From contig CAVWQC010000002.1 in the NCBI GenBank assembly GCA_963757065.1, positions 399,636 to 463,635 of the forward strand: DNA of 64,000 nucleotides, in the 5' to 3' direction. How positions within the stretch are numbered: the first letter of the stretch is position 1; every line of letters starts with the position of its first letter. Source of the DNA: PNON01 sp963757065 (GTDB lineage: Bacteria; Chloroflexota; Anaerolineae; Anaerolineales; Anaerolineaceae). The notes below the pieces were generated by a model. It was not told where the DNA came from. It was given only the letters and a program-made list of their open reading frames with translations, and ran no database searches. Positions 10,276 through 19,767 of this stretch are shown in pieces. Both the position numbers and the translations under genes were made by a program.

Positions 10276-10404
10276 CTGTCAAGGATTGTAACCGCCGTAT
10301 ATATTATTTGCAAGCATAATTATTATTATTTGATCTATACTATCAAGTGAATTAATCCACCTTAAGGCTACCTAAGTTATAATCAAAGCATATCTCAGGA
10401 CAAT

Positions 10405-10689
10405 ATGCACTTCGGGTTGCTCACTCTCCAATTTAAACTGTTTGGGTGCAATTCTTTGAAAGACAAAAGAAGCATTCTGCGACCTTTGGAACACCGTCTT
10501 TCGAAGCAATTCAATATCTCAATTGCAGAGACCGGATATCAGGATAGCCATGAAGACGCACAGATAACCTTAGGTCTGGTGAATAATAATTCTGCTTTTA
10601 TTCAATCAGAATTTGCAAAAATAGAAAAGTGGATGGAGAAATACTATCCGGAATTAACAATTTATGATGAAAAACTGGAAATCATTTGA
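10405..10689 (+). CDS. DUF503 (YlxP-like) family protein
   Basis: The 94-residue protein matches the DUF503 pattern: an N-terminal strand, then a SLKDKRS motif (residues 17-23), the ISIAETGYQDSHEDAQI segment where the family has V-A-E-x-x-x-x-D, and a second half with a VNNN turn. In Bacillus the homologue YlxP sits beside ribosome maturation genes, but no biochemical function is established. A TATAAT sits at 10378-10383, about 20 bases before the ATG, without a clear -35 element. The downstream SDR gene starts 6 bases after the stop. Confidence 0.85.
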   Translation: MHFGLLTLQFKLFGCNSLKDKRSILRPLEHRLSKQFNISIAETGYQDSHEDAQITLGLVNNNSAFIQSEFAKIEKWMEKYYPELTIYDEKLEII

Positions 10690-10695
10690 GGAAAA

Positions 10696-11487
10696 ATGGA
10701 CCTTGGATTAAAAAATAAAAAAGCTGTTGTCACTGGAGCAAGCCGCGGTTTGGGGTATGCTGTGGCTTCTGGCCTTGCGAGCGAAGGTGTGGAATTGGTC
10801 ATTAATAGCCGGGACGAGCAGTCGCTAAACAAATCGAAGGAAGAGATAAAATCTCAAGCACCTGTTCAGGTACATGCAGTTGCTGGTGATGTATCTTCTG
10901 CAGATTTCTGTAACCGTCTCATCCAGGAATCAGCCCAATTAATGGGTGGAATCGACTTGCTGGTTACAAATTCCGGCGGCCCAAAAACCGGAAAATTCGA
11001 AACCAAGTCCGATGAAGACTGGATGGAAGCGATCAACCTGTGTTTCTTAAGCCATATCCGGCTCATTCGTGCGGCTTTGCCATATTTACGTCTTTCGAAA
11101 TCTCCCAGTGTTCTTACGATCACCTCCATCTCTGCGAAACAACCCATTCCAGACCTGATCTTTTCAAACACACTTCGGGCAGGATTACTCGGTTTGACAA
11201 AGACATTATCCCAGGAATTAGGCAGTGAAGGCATCCGGTTTAATTCGATCCTGCCGGGATGGACAAAAACAGATCGGGCACTCAGCCTGCTCAAAGATCG
11301 CTCAGTAAAAAACAACACTTCACAGGAAGTTGAAATGCAAAAGCAGGCCGATGCCACCTCATTCAAACGCCTGGCAACCCCGGAAGAATTCGCTAATGTT
11401 GCTGTATTTATACTTTCTCCTGCCGCCTCCTATCTTACCGGTGTTATGCTTCCAGTGGATGGCGGTTCATATAAAGGTCTCTTATAG
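10696..11487 (+). CDS. SDR family oxidoreductase lacking the usual Tyr-Lys pair
   Basis: The 263-residue protein has a Rossmann fold with the NAD(P) motif TGASRGLG (13-20), the family's N-x-G-G element TNSGG (91-95), and a C-terminal LPVDGGSYKG. The catalytic Ser region is present (TSIS, 143-146), but the expected Y-x-x-x-K is SNTLR at 157-161, so Tyr is replaced by Ser and Lys by Arg. Related FabG-like proteins with an SN-x-x-R signature exist, so this is probably a recognised non-canonical subgroup rather than damage. A GAGGAAAA site precedes the ATG. Substrate is unknown, and ketoacyl reductase activity should not be assumed. Confidence 0.88.
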   Translation: MDLGLKNKKAVVTGASRGLGYAVASGLASEGVELVINSRDEQSLNKSKEEIKSQAPVQVHAVAGDVSSADFCNRLIQESAQLMGGIDLLVTNSGGPKTGKFETKSDEDWMEAINLCFLSHIRLIRAALPYLRLSKSPSVLTITSISAKQPIPDLIFSNTLRAGLLGLTKTLSQELGSEGIRFNSILPGWTKTDRALSLLKDRSVKNNTSQEVEMQKQADATSFKRLATPEEFANVAVFILSPAASYLTGVMLPVDGGSYKGLL

Positions 11488-11494
11488 GTTGAAA

Positions 11495-14033
11495 ATGCAG
11501 TTGAAACAACAAAATAACTTTCTCGAAGAGAAGATCAACTCGATCCTGCCTCTTGTTCAGAAGCCGGGTCGTTACACCGGCGGTGAGTTAAATTCCATTG
11601 TCAAAGATTGGAATACTGTCCAGAGCAGGGTCGCCCTGGTCTTTCCGGATATTTACGATCTCGGATTACCCAATCTTGGGTTGGCAATCCTGTATGATCT
11701 CCTCAATAAGCGTCAGGATGTACTCGCTGAGAGATGTTACACCCCCTGGGTCGATATGGAAGACCTGATGCGAAAAAATGAAATTCCATTATTTTCGCTG
11801 GAGACCAAACACCCCCTGATCGAATTCGATATTATCGGTTTTTCGCTTGCCTTATGAGACACTTTATACCAATGTCCTGAACATGCTGGACCTGGCTGGA
11901 ATTCCAGTTCATTCCAATGAGCGGACAATAGAACATCCACTGGTCATCGCCGGTGGACATGCAGCCTTCAACCCTGAACCAATGCATGCATTTATTGATG
12001 CATTTGTGATTGGCGAAGGCGAAGAAGTGATGGGAGAGATCGTCGATGTCCACCAGAAGTGGAAGATATCAGGCCTGGATCGAAAGTGCATTGTTATTCC
12101 AACTGGCACTGATACCGGGAGTGTATGTACCATCATTGTATTCTGTCAGCTATTTACCTGATGGCACGAGTACAGGAGATCAAACCGGTCAATGGAGATG
12201 TTGCCTTCCCGATCACCAAGCGGATCATGGCAAAATTGCCACCTCCGGTCACACAGGTTCATCGTGCCATACATCGAGATCGTTCATGACCGGGTGGCAA
12301 TTGAGATCATGCGCGGCTGCACCCGCGGCTGCCGTTTCTGCCATGCCGGGATGATCACCCGACCCGTACGCGAACGTCCGGTGGAGGAGATCATGACTGC
12401 CATCGATGATGCCCTGGAAGCCACCGGGCATGAAGAAGTAGCTCTTTTATCATTATCTTCTTCCGACTATACCCATATCCAGGAGCTGGTTGATGCCTTG
12501 AGCGAAAAATACACCGGAAACCACCTGGTGGTCTCTTTACCTTCCTTACGGATCGAATCATTTTCGGTGGATATCATGGACAAACTCAAAGGAACGCGGC
12601 TGGGCGGATTCACGCTTGCCCCGGAAGCAGCCACAGACCGGATGCGCCAGATCATCAACAAACCGGTATCCACTGAGAATCTGCTGGAGACAGCCAGGGC
12701 AATTTATAGCCGGGGTTGGACAACGATCAAACTCTATTTTATGATCGGCCATCCATCCGAAACCATGGAAGATGTACAGGCTATCATTGACCTGTGCAAG
12801 CAGGTCTACCAGATCGGCCGCAAGTGTGGTTGGAGGTCGAGCCAGGGTACATGCCGGAGTCGGGACATTTGTCCCAAAAGCGCATACCCCCTTCCAGTGG
12901 ACTGCCTGCGATGATCCGGATTCGGTCCGTGAAAAACAGAATTTACTACGTTCGGAATTGCGAAATCCAAACATAAAAGTCAGCTGGACAGACCCGAAAG
13001 ATCACTCAAATGGAAGCCTGGTTGGCCCGCGGAGACCGCCGATTATCGGATGTAATTTACAATGCCTGGGAATCTGGCGCCAAATTTGATGCCTGGCAGG
13101 ATCAGAATCATTATGAGAAATGGCTGAACGCGTTTTCACAACATGGTCTTGATCCCGACGTTTTATTCTCACCGTGAACGAAATATCGACGAAGTTCTGC
13201 CATGGAGCCATATCAATACAGGCGTAAGGGATGCCTATCTGCTTAAGGAATTACAAATCTTCGAAAGAAGGAAAATTCCGGGAAGATTGCCGGGATGAGT
13301 GTTTTGCGTGCGGAATCATGCCTGAGTTCGACAGCAGAATTCCTTCCCGATTGGAAATGTCCACCTCCGAAAACGAAAAAGAAAGCCCGTGAGGAGCTCA
13401 CCGTATGAGAATTCGAATAACATTTCAAGAAGACCCAGGCCATGCGCTTTACCGGTCACCTTGACTTGCAGCAAACCTGGTTCCGGGTTTTTCGCAGGGC
13501 AGGAATACAACTTGAATACAGCCAGGGATTTCACCAGCAGCCAAAACTTCAACTGGCATCTGCTCTACCTTTGGGATATATCAGTTCCGGGGAAGTACTG
13601 GATGGCTGGATCAAAGAAGAACTACCTCTCTTGATTTGTCGATGAAAATTCAGGCAGCCCTGCCACCTGGACTGGAGGTGTTTACATGTTGAAGGAATCC
13701 CGCTTGATGCCCCGAAAGTGCAGGTAGCGCTCCAAACAGCAGATTACCAGGTTACGCTTTCACCTAATGAGGATATTCAATGAACTTCAGATGAAGATCG
13801 ACCAATTTATTCAATCCACCGAAATCCTTGTGGAGCGCCGGGGAAAAACACGGAATATTCGCGACCTCGTTGAAAGTTTGGGAATAAGTACTACAGCTGA
13901 GGGTAAAGGTGCCATCACCATGCGCTTATCAGCCCGCGAATCTGCAACCGGCAGGGCGGATGAAGTCTTGACCCATCTGGGTATCGATCCATATAAAAGC
14001 CTGATCGAACGGATCAGTTTGAACTTTTCTTGA
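11495..14033 (+). pseudogene. TIGR03960-type radical SAM protein with DUF2344 domain, multiply frame-broken
   Basis: The pieces line up with one long protein. First comes a B12-binding-like N-terminus (KPGRYTGGELNS, VALVFPDIYDLGLPN). Next is a middle segment ending in IPGVYVPSLYSVSY, then a radical SAM core with the 4Fe-4S motif in RGCTRGCRFCHAG (about 12310-12350) and YFMIGHPSETMEDV. The end is a DUF2344 domain (RFTGHLDLQQTWFRVFRRAG). The frame changes at about 11855, 12080, 12165, 12250, 12825, 13010, 13160, 13235, 13425, 13635 and once more before 13767. Several are clearly one extra base; for example deleting one G near 11850 restores SLPYETLYTN. No large segment is missing. Eleven shifts in 2.5 kb could mean real decay or a poorly read stretch. 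Such proteins are thought to act on tRNA or the ribosome, but the function is unknown. Confidence 0.82.
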
Positions 14034-14040
14034 TCACGTG

Positions 14041-14945
14041 CTATTCCGACCTCTTACGAAGAATTGTAACAATTAATCCAGGCACTTCAATCTTCACAGG
14101 TCTTGAACTTAATAATTGTGAAATAAGGATGGCCCCCATGATCAGGAAGCAGCCAACAACCTGAATTAGTGTCAACTTCTCTGAGAGGATCAGCCAGCCA
14201 AATAAAGCAGCGAAAACCGCCTCGAGACTCAGGATGATGGCAGCATCAGCGGGTGGAGCATGTCGCTGTCCATACGCCTGGAGGGTGAAGCCAACTCCAG
14301 TGGAGATTAGTGCAAGGTAGAGGATCGACGGCCAGGCTGGAAGGAGGGCAGGTAACGAATCCCGTTGGAAGAGTCAATCCGAAGATCATATTCAGAATTC
14401 CACAGACCAGGAATTGACCGGTGACAAAAGCCAGATACCGGAACATGTTTCACCCCCATACCGGTAACGATCACATGTAAAGCCCACAGTACCGCACCAA
14501 TCAGAACAATTCCATCACCCCAATTAAAACGCAAAACGCCACCGCTGCCTAACATATAAATTCCAATGGTGGTCATAAAAGCAGCCAGCCAGATGGACCA
14601 GTTCGATCTTTCCTTCCAGAATATTGTGAGCAAAATGGGGATGATGACCACATAAGTTCCGGTGATAAAACCGGCGTTACCTGCGGTGGTAAATTCCAAA
14701 CCAGCTTGCTGAAGTCCGCTGGCTGCAAACAAAATAAATCCACCGGCAGCCATCCAGGGTATGGTCTTACGATTAAGATGCAGATTGAATCGAATAAATG
14801 GCAGCATTACCAATCCACCCAGAGTCCATCGGGCAGCATTGAATAATAAGGCACCTACCTCTAGAGCAGCATTGCGCTGGGCAATAAACCCCAATCCCCA
14901 GACCAGGGCAGCCAAAAGTAAGGTGAGATCTGCTTTTACTCGCAT
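14041..14945 (-). CDS. EamA (DMT) family transporter, frame-broken twice as sequenced
   Basis: Read across two frameshifts, the gene encodes about 300 residues with ten predicted membrane helices in two EamA repeats, the standard size. The first 170 residues (from MRVKADLTLLLAALVWGLG) are in one frame. A shift near 14445 leads to RYLAFVTGQFLVCGILNM, and another near 14350 to LPALLPAWPSILYLALIS, ISTGVGFTLQAYGQRHAPP and a Lys/Arg-rich tail ending at 14041. The second-repeat motif (QRHAPPADAAIILSLEAVF) is well conserved. Substrate is unknown; relatives export amino acids and other metabolites. It converges on the radical SAM gene with a 7-base gap. Confidence 0.85.
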
Positions 14946-15098
14946 GTGCGCAAGTTTATCATGATAACGTCAAAGGATTATCAACAAATATAAATCGTAA
15001 ATTACACCTCATAAAGGAGTGATTTATCAAGAACCAGGTTGATGAATATTTCTAAGCCTAAATGTCGATACAAGAATTAATCGTCGTCGCCACCGTTT

Positions 15099-15196
15099 TC
15101 ATTCTTGATCGTGGCAGGTATTGCAATCTGTGATATCCCGCTTTTCCGGTTGTATGGCATGCAGTGCAGACTCCATTTGCACTTTCATGGTTTATA
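15099..15196 (-). other. Frame-shifted 3' end of the multiheme gene
   Basis: These bases encode two more heme-attachment motifs just past the apparent stop of the multiheme gene. One frame gives NINHESANGVCTACHTT and another gives DITDCNTCHDQE followed by a TGA at 15099-15101. Both fit the spacing and composition of the upstream repeats. They are therefore most likely the genuine C-terminus, separated by two single-base indels. Confidence 0.7.
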
Positions 15197-16540
15197 TTAA
15201 AATGCCGGATGGCCGCGATTCCAGGATGGAAAAGTATGGCAGCTGGAACATTGTCCGTCGAGATGATTTGATGGCCTGGTGTGACAGGATTGGCAGTCGG
15301 TCAAAATATCATGGTTGAAATTTGCTGGAACCCAACCAGTGGTTGCATGACAGCTGGAGCATTGAACGTTGTAATGATTAACTGGTTGATCATTTTGATG
15401 GCAGGTAATGCACTCGGTCAGTCCATCGTGATTTACACTTTGCGGAGACCAGGCAGTAGTGGAATGGCAGGTCGAACAAAGCCCTGGAAAATGGTTAACC
15501 GGTCGCTTACTTTCGTGACAGCTTACACAATCTGTCAGGCTTGCATGATCGACTTTCTGGGGTGACCAGGCATTTGTCGTATGACACGTCGAACAAACCT
15601 GGTCAAAATGCCCTGGCCTGACAGCATGACAACTGATACAGTCAGCAGATTCGTTTTGGTCATGGTCAAAGGAAACGGGCAGCCAGGCTTTGATCGAATG
15701 GCAGGCGTCACATTTTAATGCAGAATGAGGCACAGGTTTATCTTCAGCATGGCAATCAGTGCATGCAGTAGCATAAAAATCTTTATGATCGATCTTCCTG
15801 CCTTCCCAACCGAAGGAAGAATGGCAGAGACTACACTCAAGAGCGGAATGGGTTTTAGGAACTGATTCTGAGTGGCAGTCGGTACATAGAGTCCCTTTAA
15901 CAGATGTAGAGTCTATATGGCAACCAGTGCAAGGAATCACAGCATGCCAACCGACTAGTGGAAAGGTCGGATGAGTATCTGTTAATAGTGCAGACGGTGT
16001 TGCATAGTAAAATCCCTTTGTGTTTAGCTCCTCCCCAGGCAACCTATTCCCGGCAATTATTTTCCAGTTTATTGGTCTTTTCGTGGAGTTTTCTATCATC
16101 AAGCCAAATGTTTTCCATTTCCGTCTGAGTGCAAGGACTGACTCATCCTGGCTGGTTATACAGCAGGTTTGAATGGCAGGGTCGGATAACCGGTAAAATT
16201 CAAGAAGTGAATTGATGCGTGGATCATTTGTCTTAATAATGGGATTATTATATGCCAATTGGTCAATAGCCCGGCTGACCGCAATAGTTTTTTCCAGGAT
16301 GTCACCAGATGGATTTTTCAGGTCACTTAATCTTAATCCCAACAGGTGATCTGCGTAAAGCAACTTTTGGGTTCGGCCAGGAGTCAGACTTAACCTGAAT
16401 TGCTCCGCCCGATATTGAACCGGATACAGTGGATTTCCGGGAGAAGCTAAGCCATTATTCGACAATACAAAGCTTCCCGCTGCAACCATTAGTATCAATA
16501 GTAAGCCAAGCAGTATAATGACTTTTATTAATCTACGCAT
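15197..16540 (-). CDS. Membrane-anchored multiheme c-type (CxxCH) protein
   Basis: A single N-terminal hydrophobic segment (VIILLGLLLILMVAAGSFVL) would anchor the protein, with the rest exported. Residues after the anchor (NPLYPVQYRAEQFRLSL) resemble a DUF5667-like helical domain. The C-terminal half holds 13 C-x-x-C-H motifs, each a potential covalent heme site, in a repeating unit with a Trp and a distal His (AWSPQKVDH, AWSPQSVNH). I start at base 16540 because AAGGGG precedes that ATG. The frame stops at 15197 in a TTTT run. One base fewer continues it to another CTACH motif, and a second shift gives CNTCHDQE ending at 15099, so the true protein probably has 15 motifs. It may move electrons at the cell surface, but no partner gene is adjacent. 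Confidence 0.82.
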   Translation of the reverse strand: MRRLIKVIILLGLLLILMVAAGSFVLSNNGLASPGNPLYPVQYRAEQFRLSLTPGRTQKLLYADHLLGLRLSDLKNPSGDILEKTIAVSRAIDQLAYNNPIIKTNDPRINSLLEFYRLSDPAIQTCCITSQDESVLALRRKWKTFGLMIENSTKRPINWKIIAGNRLPGEELNTKGFYYATPSALLTDTHPTFPLVGWHAVIPCTGCHIDSTSVKGTLCTDCHSESVPKTHSALECSLCHSSFGWEGRKIDHKDFYATACTDCHAEDKPVPHSALKCDACHSIKAWLPVSFDHDQNESADCISCHAVRPGHFDQVCSTCHTTNAWSPQKVDHASLTDCVSCHESKRPVNHFPGLCSTCHSTTAWSPQSVNHDGLTECITCHQNDQPVNHYNVQCSSCHATTGWVPANFNHDILTDCQSCHTRPSNHLDGQCSSCHTFPSWNRGHPAF

Positions 16541-16652
16541 GGTGTCCCCTTTCCAATGTATTGCCATATTATATATATAAACTGAGAAACCGGTCATGCT
16601 TTTTTTCGGTCCTCATCTCATGGTAAAATAAACGGGAATTTGAAAGTAATTT

Positions 16653-16724
16653 GCCCTTGTAGCCTAGTGGATAAGGCGTCACCCTCCGAAGGTGAAAACC
16701 GGCGTTCGAGTTGCCGCAGGGGCA
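16653..16724 (+). tRNA. tRNA-Arg (anticodon CCG)
   Basis: The 72-nt sequence folds as a cloverleaf. The acceptor stem GCCCTTG pairs with CAGGGGC, the D stem is GCCT/AGGC, and the anticodon stem TCACC/GGTGA encloses loop CTCCGAA with anticodon CCG (reads CGG, Arg). The T arm is CGGCG-TTCGAGT-TGCCG, and the discriminator base is A. CCA is not encoded. A terminator hairpin follows immediately. Confidence 0.94.
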
Positions 16725-16725
16725 C

Positions 16726-16754
16726 AAAAACACCGCTACCGCGGTGTTTTTTCT
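16726..16754. terminator. Bidirectional terminator between tRNA-Arg and the membrane protein gene
   Basis: AAAAACACCGC pairs with GCGGTGTTTTT around a TACC loop. The A-run on the left and T-run on the right make it a candidate intrinsic terminator in both directions, for the tRNA (rightward) and for the gene ending at 16782 (leftward). Confidence 0.85.
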
Positions 16755-16781
16755 TTTGATTGTTTTATATTGCGACAGATT

Positions 16782-17543
16782 TTACAATCTGCCAGCTGAT
16801 TGTATATGCTCTTCAGCTAATTTGAGTAAGATGGGGATGTTGGGAGTTGAACCTGCTGATATTTTTTGGACTTGAATTTTCCCATCCCGCCAGTATTTGA
16901 TCAAAATCGTGCCCCTTTCTACAACCATTCCTGCGGCCTGACTCCAGAGGATAATGTTTTCTCCGATTTTTAATCCTTGTTGGTTTAGGAGGATCTCTCC
17001 AAATTTGACTACCTGTCCTCTGGCTAAAATTTCCTGATCATTTAAATATATGCCAGGGTAGACCCTTGACTCAAGTTCCCTTACCATCTGGTCAAAATGG
17101 CGGATATTTCCGTGGATTTTCGCAATACCTTTCGGAGTGTGGATTTCCAATTCTTTTTTCCATAAAGGGAAAAGAAAGAATAGATTGACCTCATCCCGCC
17201 TATAGATATTTTGAATTTCAGCATAAACAATTTGCCACTGCTTACCTGTGTGGGTTATCTGAAGTGAGTCAGCCGCAAAAGAGAGCTCCATTGGTTTGGA
17301 AATGATCAAACGAATCAGGATCACCAGGATTATCAACGCAAATATGGATATAAGGCATAGGAAAGGAATAATGCTATTTAGCGACCTAGCCGTCCCGTGG
17401 CTGGCCATTTCCCAGGAATATGAAAAATAGCTCAACACAACGGATAACAAAATTCCGATGATACAAAAAACCAGCACCAACCAGGAAGACCAGGGAGTTT
17501 TGGTCGTATAAAATACCGGTCGGTTTTGCTCGGTGTTTTTCAT
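16782..17543 (-). CDS. Two-helix membrane protein, hypothetical (possible PH-like domain)
   Basis: The 253-residue protein has two N-terminal membrane helices, about residues 20-43 (WLVLVFCIIGILLSVVL) and 60-82 (IPFLCLISIFALIILVIL). A beta-rich cytoplasmic part of about 165 residues follows. The pattern of two helices then strands (MELSFAADSLQI, QIVYAEIQNIYR, LEIHTPKGIAKIHG) suggests a bacterial PH-like or DUF6585-like domain, but I see no diagnostic motif. It lies 14 bases downstream of the mreB-like gene on the same strand and is probably co-transcribed, so a role connected to cell shape is possible by context only. Confidence 0.7.
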   Translation of the reverse strand: MKNTEQNRPVFYTTKTPWSSWLVLVFCIIGILLSVVLSYFSYSWEMASHGTARSLNSIIPFLCLISIFALIILVILIRLIISKPMELSFAADSLQITHTGKQWQIVYAEIQNIYRRDEVNLFFLFPLWKKELEIHTPKGIAKIHGNIRHFDQMVRELESRVYPGIYLNDQEILARGQVVKFGEILLNQQGLKIGENIILWSQAAGMVVERGTILIKYWRDGKIQVQKISAGSTPNIPILLKLAEEHIQSAGRL

Positions 17544-17557
17544 TTTTGTTCTTGATC

Positions 17558-18565
17558 TTATCCCATTGGCAGATTGCGTCTCAACTGGGGATAAAGATTG
17601 ATCCCTTTGACTGCCCCTTCAACTGTGCAGGCAGTCGGATTATCAACCAGGTAAGCTGGAATTCCAAGTGATTTGGTTAAGTATTTATCCATTCCACGCA
17701 GCATTGCACCTCCACCACAAAGTGCAGCTCCCCGATCAATAATATCCGATAACAGTTCAGGAGGAGTTTTTTCAAGCACTCTTTTAATGCTGGCGACAAT
17801 ATCCCGCAATGGATCATCCAAGGCCTCGACGATATCCTCATTCTTCACTTCCAGCGGCTTGGGTAAGCCACTAACCTGATCCTGCCCTTGAATTTCTATG
17901 GAACCCATTTGTGAGATCGGGATGGCACTGCCAATTTTTATCTTTAATTGTTCAGCAGTTGGCTGCCCGACCAGGAGACCATATTTCTTTTTAAGATAGT
18001 TAATAATCGCTTCGTCGAGGGCTAAACCCCCACCGCGTAAAGTTTCAGCGCATACAATCCCGTTCATTGCGAGGATCGCAGACTGAGTTGTACCTCCACC
18101 CAGGGAGATGATCATATTACCTGACGGAGTGGAAATGGGAAGGTCTATTCCAATAGCTGCAGCAAGGGGCTGCCAGATCATAAAAACTTCGCGGCTGCCT
18201 GCCCCGAGGCAAGCTTCATGGACTGCCCGCATTTCTACGCTCGTTACACCATAGGGAATTGTGATCATGACCCTGGGTTTGAACATACCCATCGGTCCGG
18301 AAACACGTCGTAAAACATCCCGTAGCAAATTTTCAGTTATTTCGAAATCAGCGATCACCCCATTCCGAAGGGGGCGCGTCACTTCAATTGATTCGGGAAC
18401 CCGACCGTACATATCATTGGCCGCTTTTCCCCATTCGACCATCTTCATTTCTTCGACCAGGATGGCTACAATGGTTGGTTCATTGAGCAGAATTTGGTTA
18501 CCTTCTGCTACCTGTGTATACATAGTCCCCAGGTCAATTCCGATATCACGCGAAAAAAATGGCAT
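17558..18565 (-). CDS. MreB-like actin homologue, divergent active site
   Basis: The 335-residue length and order of motifs match MreB: phosphate-1 loop IGIDLGT (8-14), NEPTIVAI, a PYGVTSVEMRAVHEA segment, phosphate-2 loop LGGGTT (155-160), and the adenosine loop CGGGAMLRGMDKYL. MreB forms membrane-bound filaments guiding wall synthesis in rods. Conserved acids near the nucleotide are missing, however. The usual IEEP is IWQP (W131, Q132), and the Asp before the GGGT loop is Ser154. No mreC, mreD or rodA lies nearby. It may be a paralogue that binds nucleotide but hydrolyses it poorly. The ATG has an AAGGT site. I leave the symbol blank because a canonical mreB may exist elsewhere. Confidence 0.85.
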   Translation of the reverse strand: MPFFSRDIGIDLGTMYTQVAEGNQILLNEPTIVAILVEEMKMVEWGKAANDMYGRVPESIEVTRPLRNGVIADFEITENLLRDVLRRVSGPMGMFKPRVMITIPYGVTSVEMRAVHEACLGAGSREVFMIWQPLAAAIGIDLPISTPSGNMIISLGGGTTQSAILAMNGIVCAETLRGGGLALDEAIINYLKKKYGLLVGQPTAEQLKIKIGSAIPISQMGSIEIQGQDQVSGLPKPLEVKNEDIVEALDDPLRDIVASIKRVLEKTPPELLSDIIDRGAALCGGGAMLRGMDKYLTKSLGIPAYLVDNPTACTVEGAVKGINLYPQLRRNLPMG

Positions 18566-18646
18566 GGATTAATTACCTTTCTCAAGTATTATACATGGAA
18601 TGGGTTGATTTGGGTTTTTACCGGGTGAATTCTTACCGCTACTTAA

Positions 18647-19605
18647 CTAGATATCAACCTGTTTGATGAGATCTTTAAGTATTTTGGCGGAATTTGTTAA
18701 CCCACCTATTTCTTCATCTGACAAAGTTAAGTTCAGGATCTTCTTAATTCCATTTCTTCCAACGATGCTCGGAAGGCTCAGGTAAACATCCTTTATTCCA
18801 TCATAGTCTTCGATAAATGTCGATAATGAAAGGACAGTGTCCTGGTCGCGTAAAATCGCTTCAGTGATCCTTAACAGGCCATTGGCTACCGCATAATATG
18901 TGGCTCCTTTGCGCTCAATGATCTGATATGCAGCATCCCGGGTCTGTTTAAAAATCTCATCCCACACATCCTGGGAATATCCGATACAGTTCGCCAGGCA
19001 ATATTCTTTCAGACGCATTCCGGCAATATTGGCCAGAGACCATACTGGTACTTCACTATCCCCATGTTCTCCTATGATATACGCATGGACACTGCGAGGA
19101 TCGACACCGGCATGCTGGCTGAGCAGGTACCTGAAGCGGGCAGTGTCCAGTATTGTCCCGGAACCGATGACTTTGGCATGCGGTAACCCTGAAATTTTCC
19201 AGGATGCATAACTCAGGATATCCACCGGATTGGTGGCAATAAGTAACAAACCATCCGGGATTATTCTTTACAACCTGCGGAATGATCTGCTTAAATATGG
19301 CATATATTCTTATGGACCAGGTCCAGGCGGGATTCACCGGGTTTTTGTCCTGCTCCGGCTGTGACCACTGTGATGGCTGCTCCCTTGCAATCTTCATACG
19401 TGCCAGCCCAAATTCTGGTAGGCTGTACAAATGGGACTGCATGATTCAGATCCATGGCTTCCCCTTCAGCTTTCGACTTGTTCGCATCGATAAGAACGAT
19501 CTCACCAGCCAGACCGCTTTGCAGAAGCGCATACGCATAAGTGGCGCCTACATTACCAGCCCCAATAATCGCAATTTTTGTTGAAGTCAATAGGTCATCA
19601 ATCAT
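18647..19605 (-). CDS. ldh: L-lactate dehydrogenase, frame-broken twice as sequenced
   Basis: LDH interconverts pyruvate and lactate with NADH. The N-terminus has the NAD-binding motif IIGAGNVGATYAY, then LIDANKSKAEGEAMDL. The C-terminal part has IATNPVDILSY, GSGTILDTARFRYLL with the substrate-binding Arg, and the catalytic His in IIGEHGDSEVPVWS. Two shifts of one extra base, near 19300 and 19255, interrupt about 15 codons. Removing them gives VHKN-I-AIFKQIIPQ and KNNPDGLLLIATNP, the expected sequence. The start at 19605 is preceded by a near-perfect AAGGAGG site. LDH rather than malate dehydrogenase is favoured by the NPVDILSY and GEHGDSEV contexts. Lactate fermentation would fit an anaerobe. 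Confidence 0.9.
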
Positions 19606-19767
19606 GATGCCTCCTTTTTCTATCAATAATTCTACCAAGAACAATAATGGAAACCATGGAAAGCTAAGCAACATGGTTAGACAAGGGTTAAATAATTATT
19701 TAACCGTAAAAGATAGGTTAATGAAAGGGGATAAATTAAGGACAAATTTCAGGTTTGGTATATTGAT

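Noticed and set aside
16541..16652. Short upstream ORF extending the multiheme gene
   Set aside because: The longer frame starts before the AAGGGG site, and the added residues have no signal or motif.
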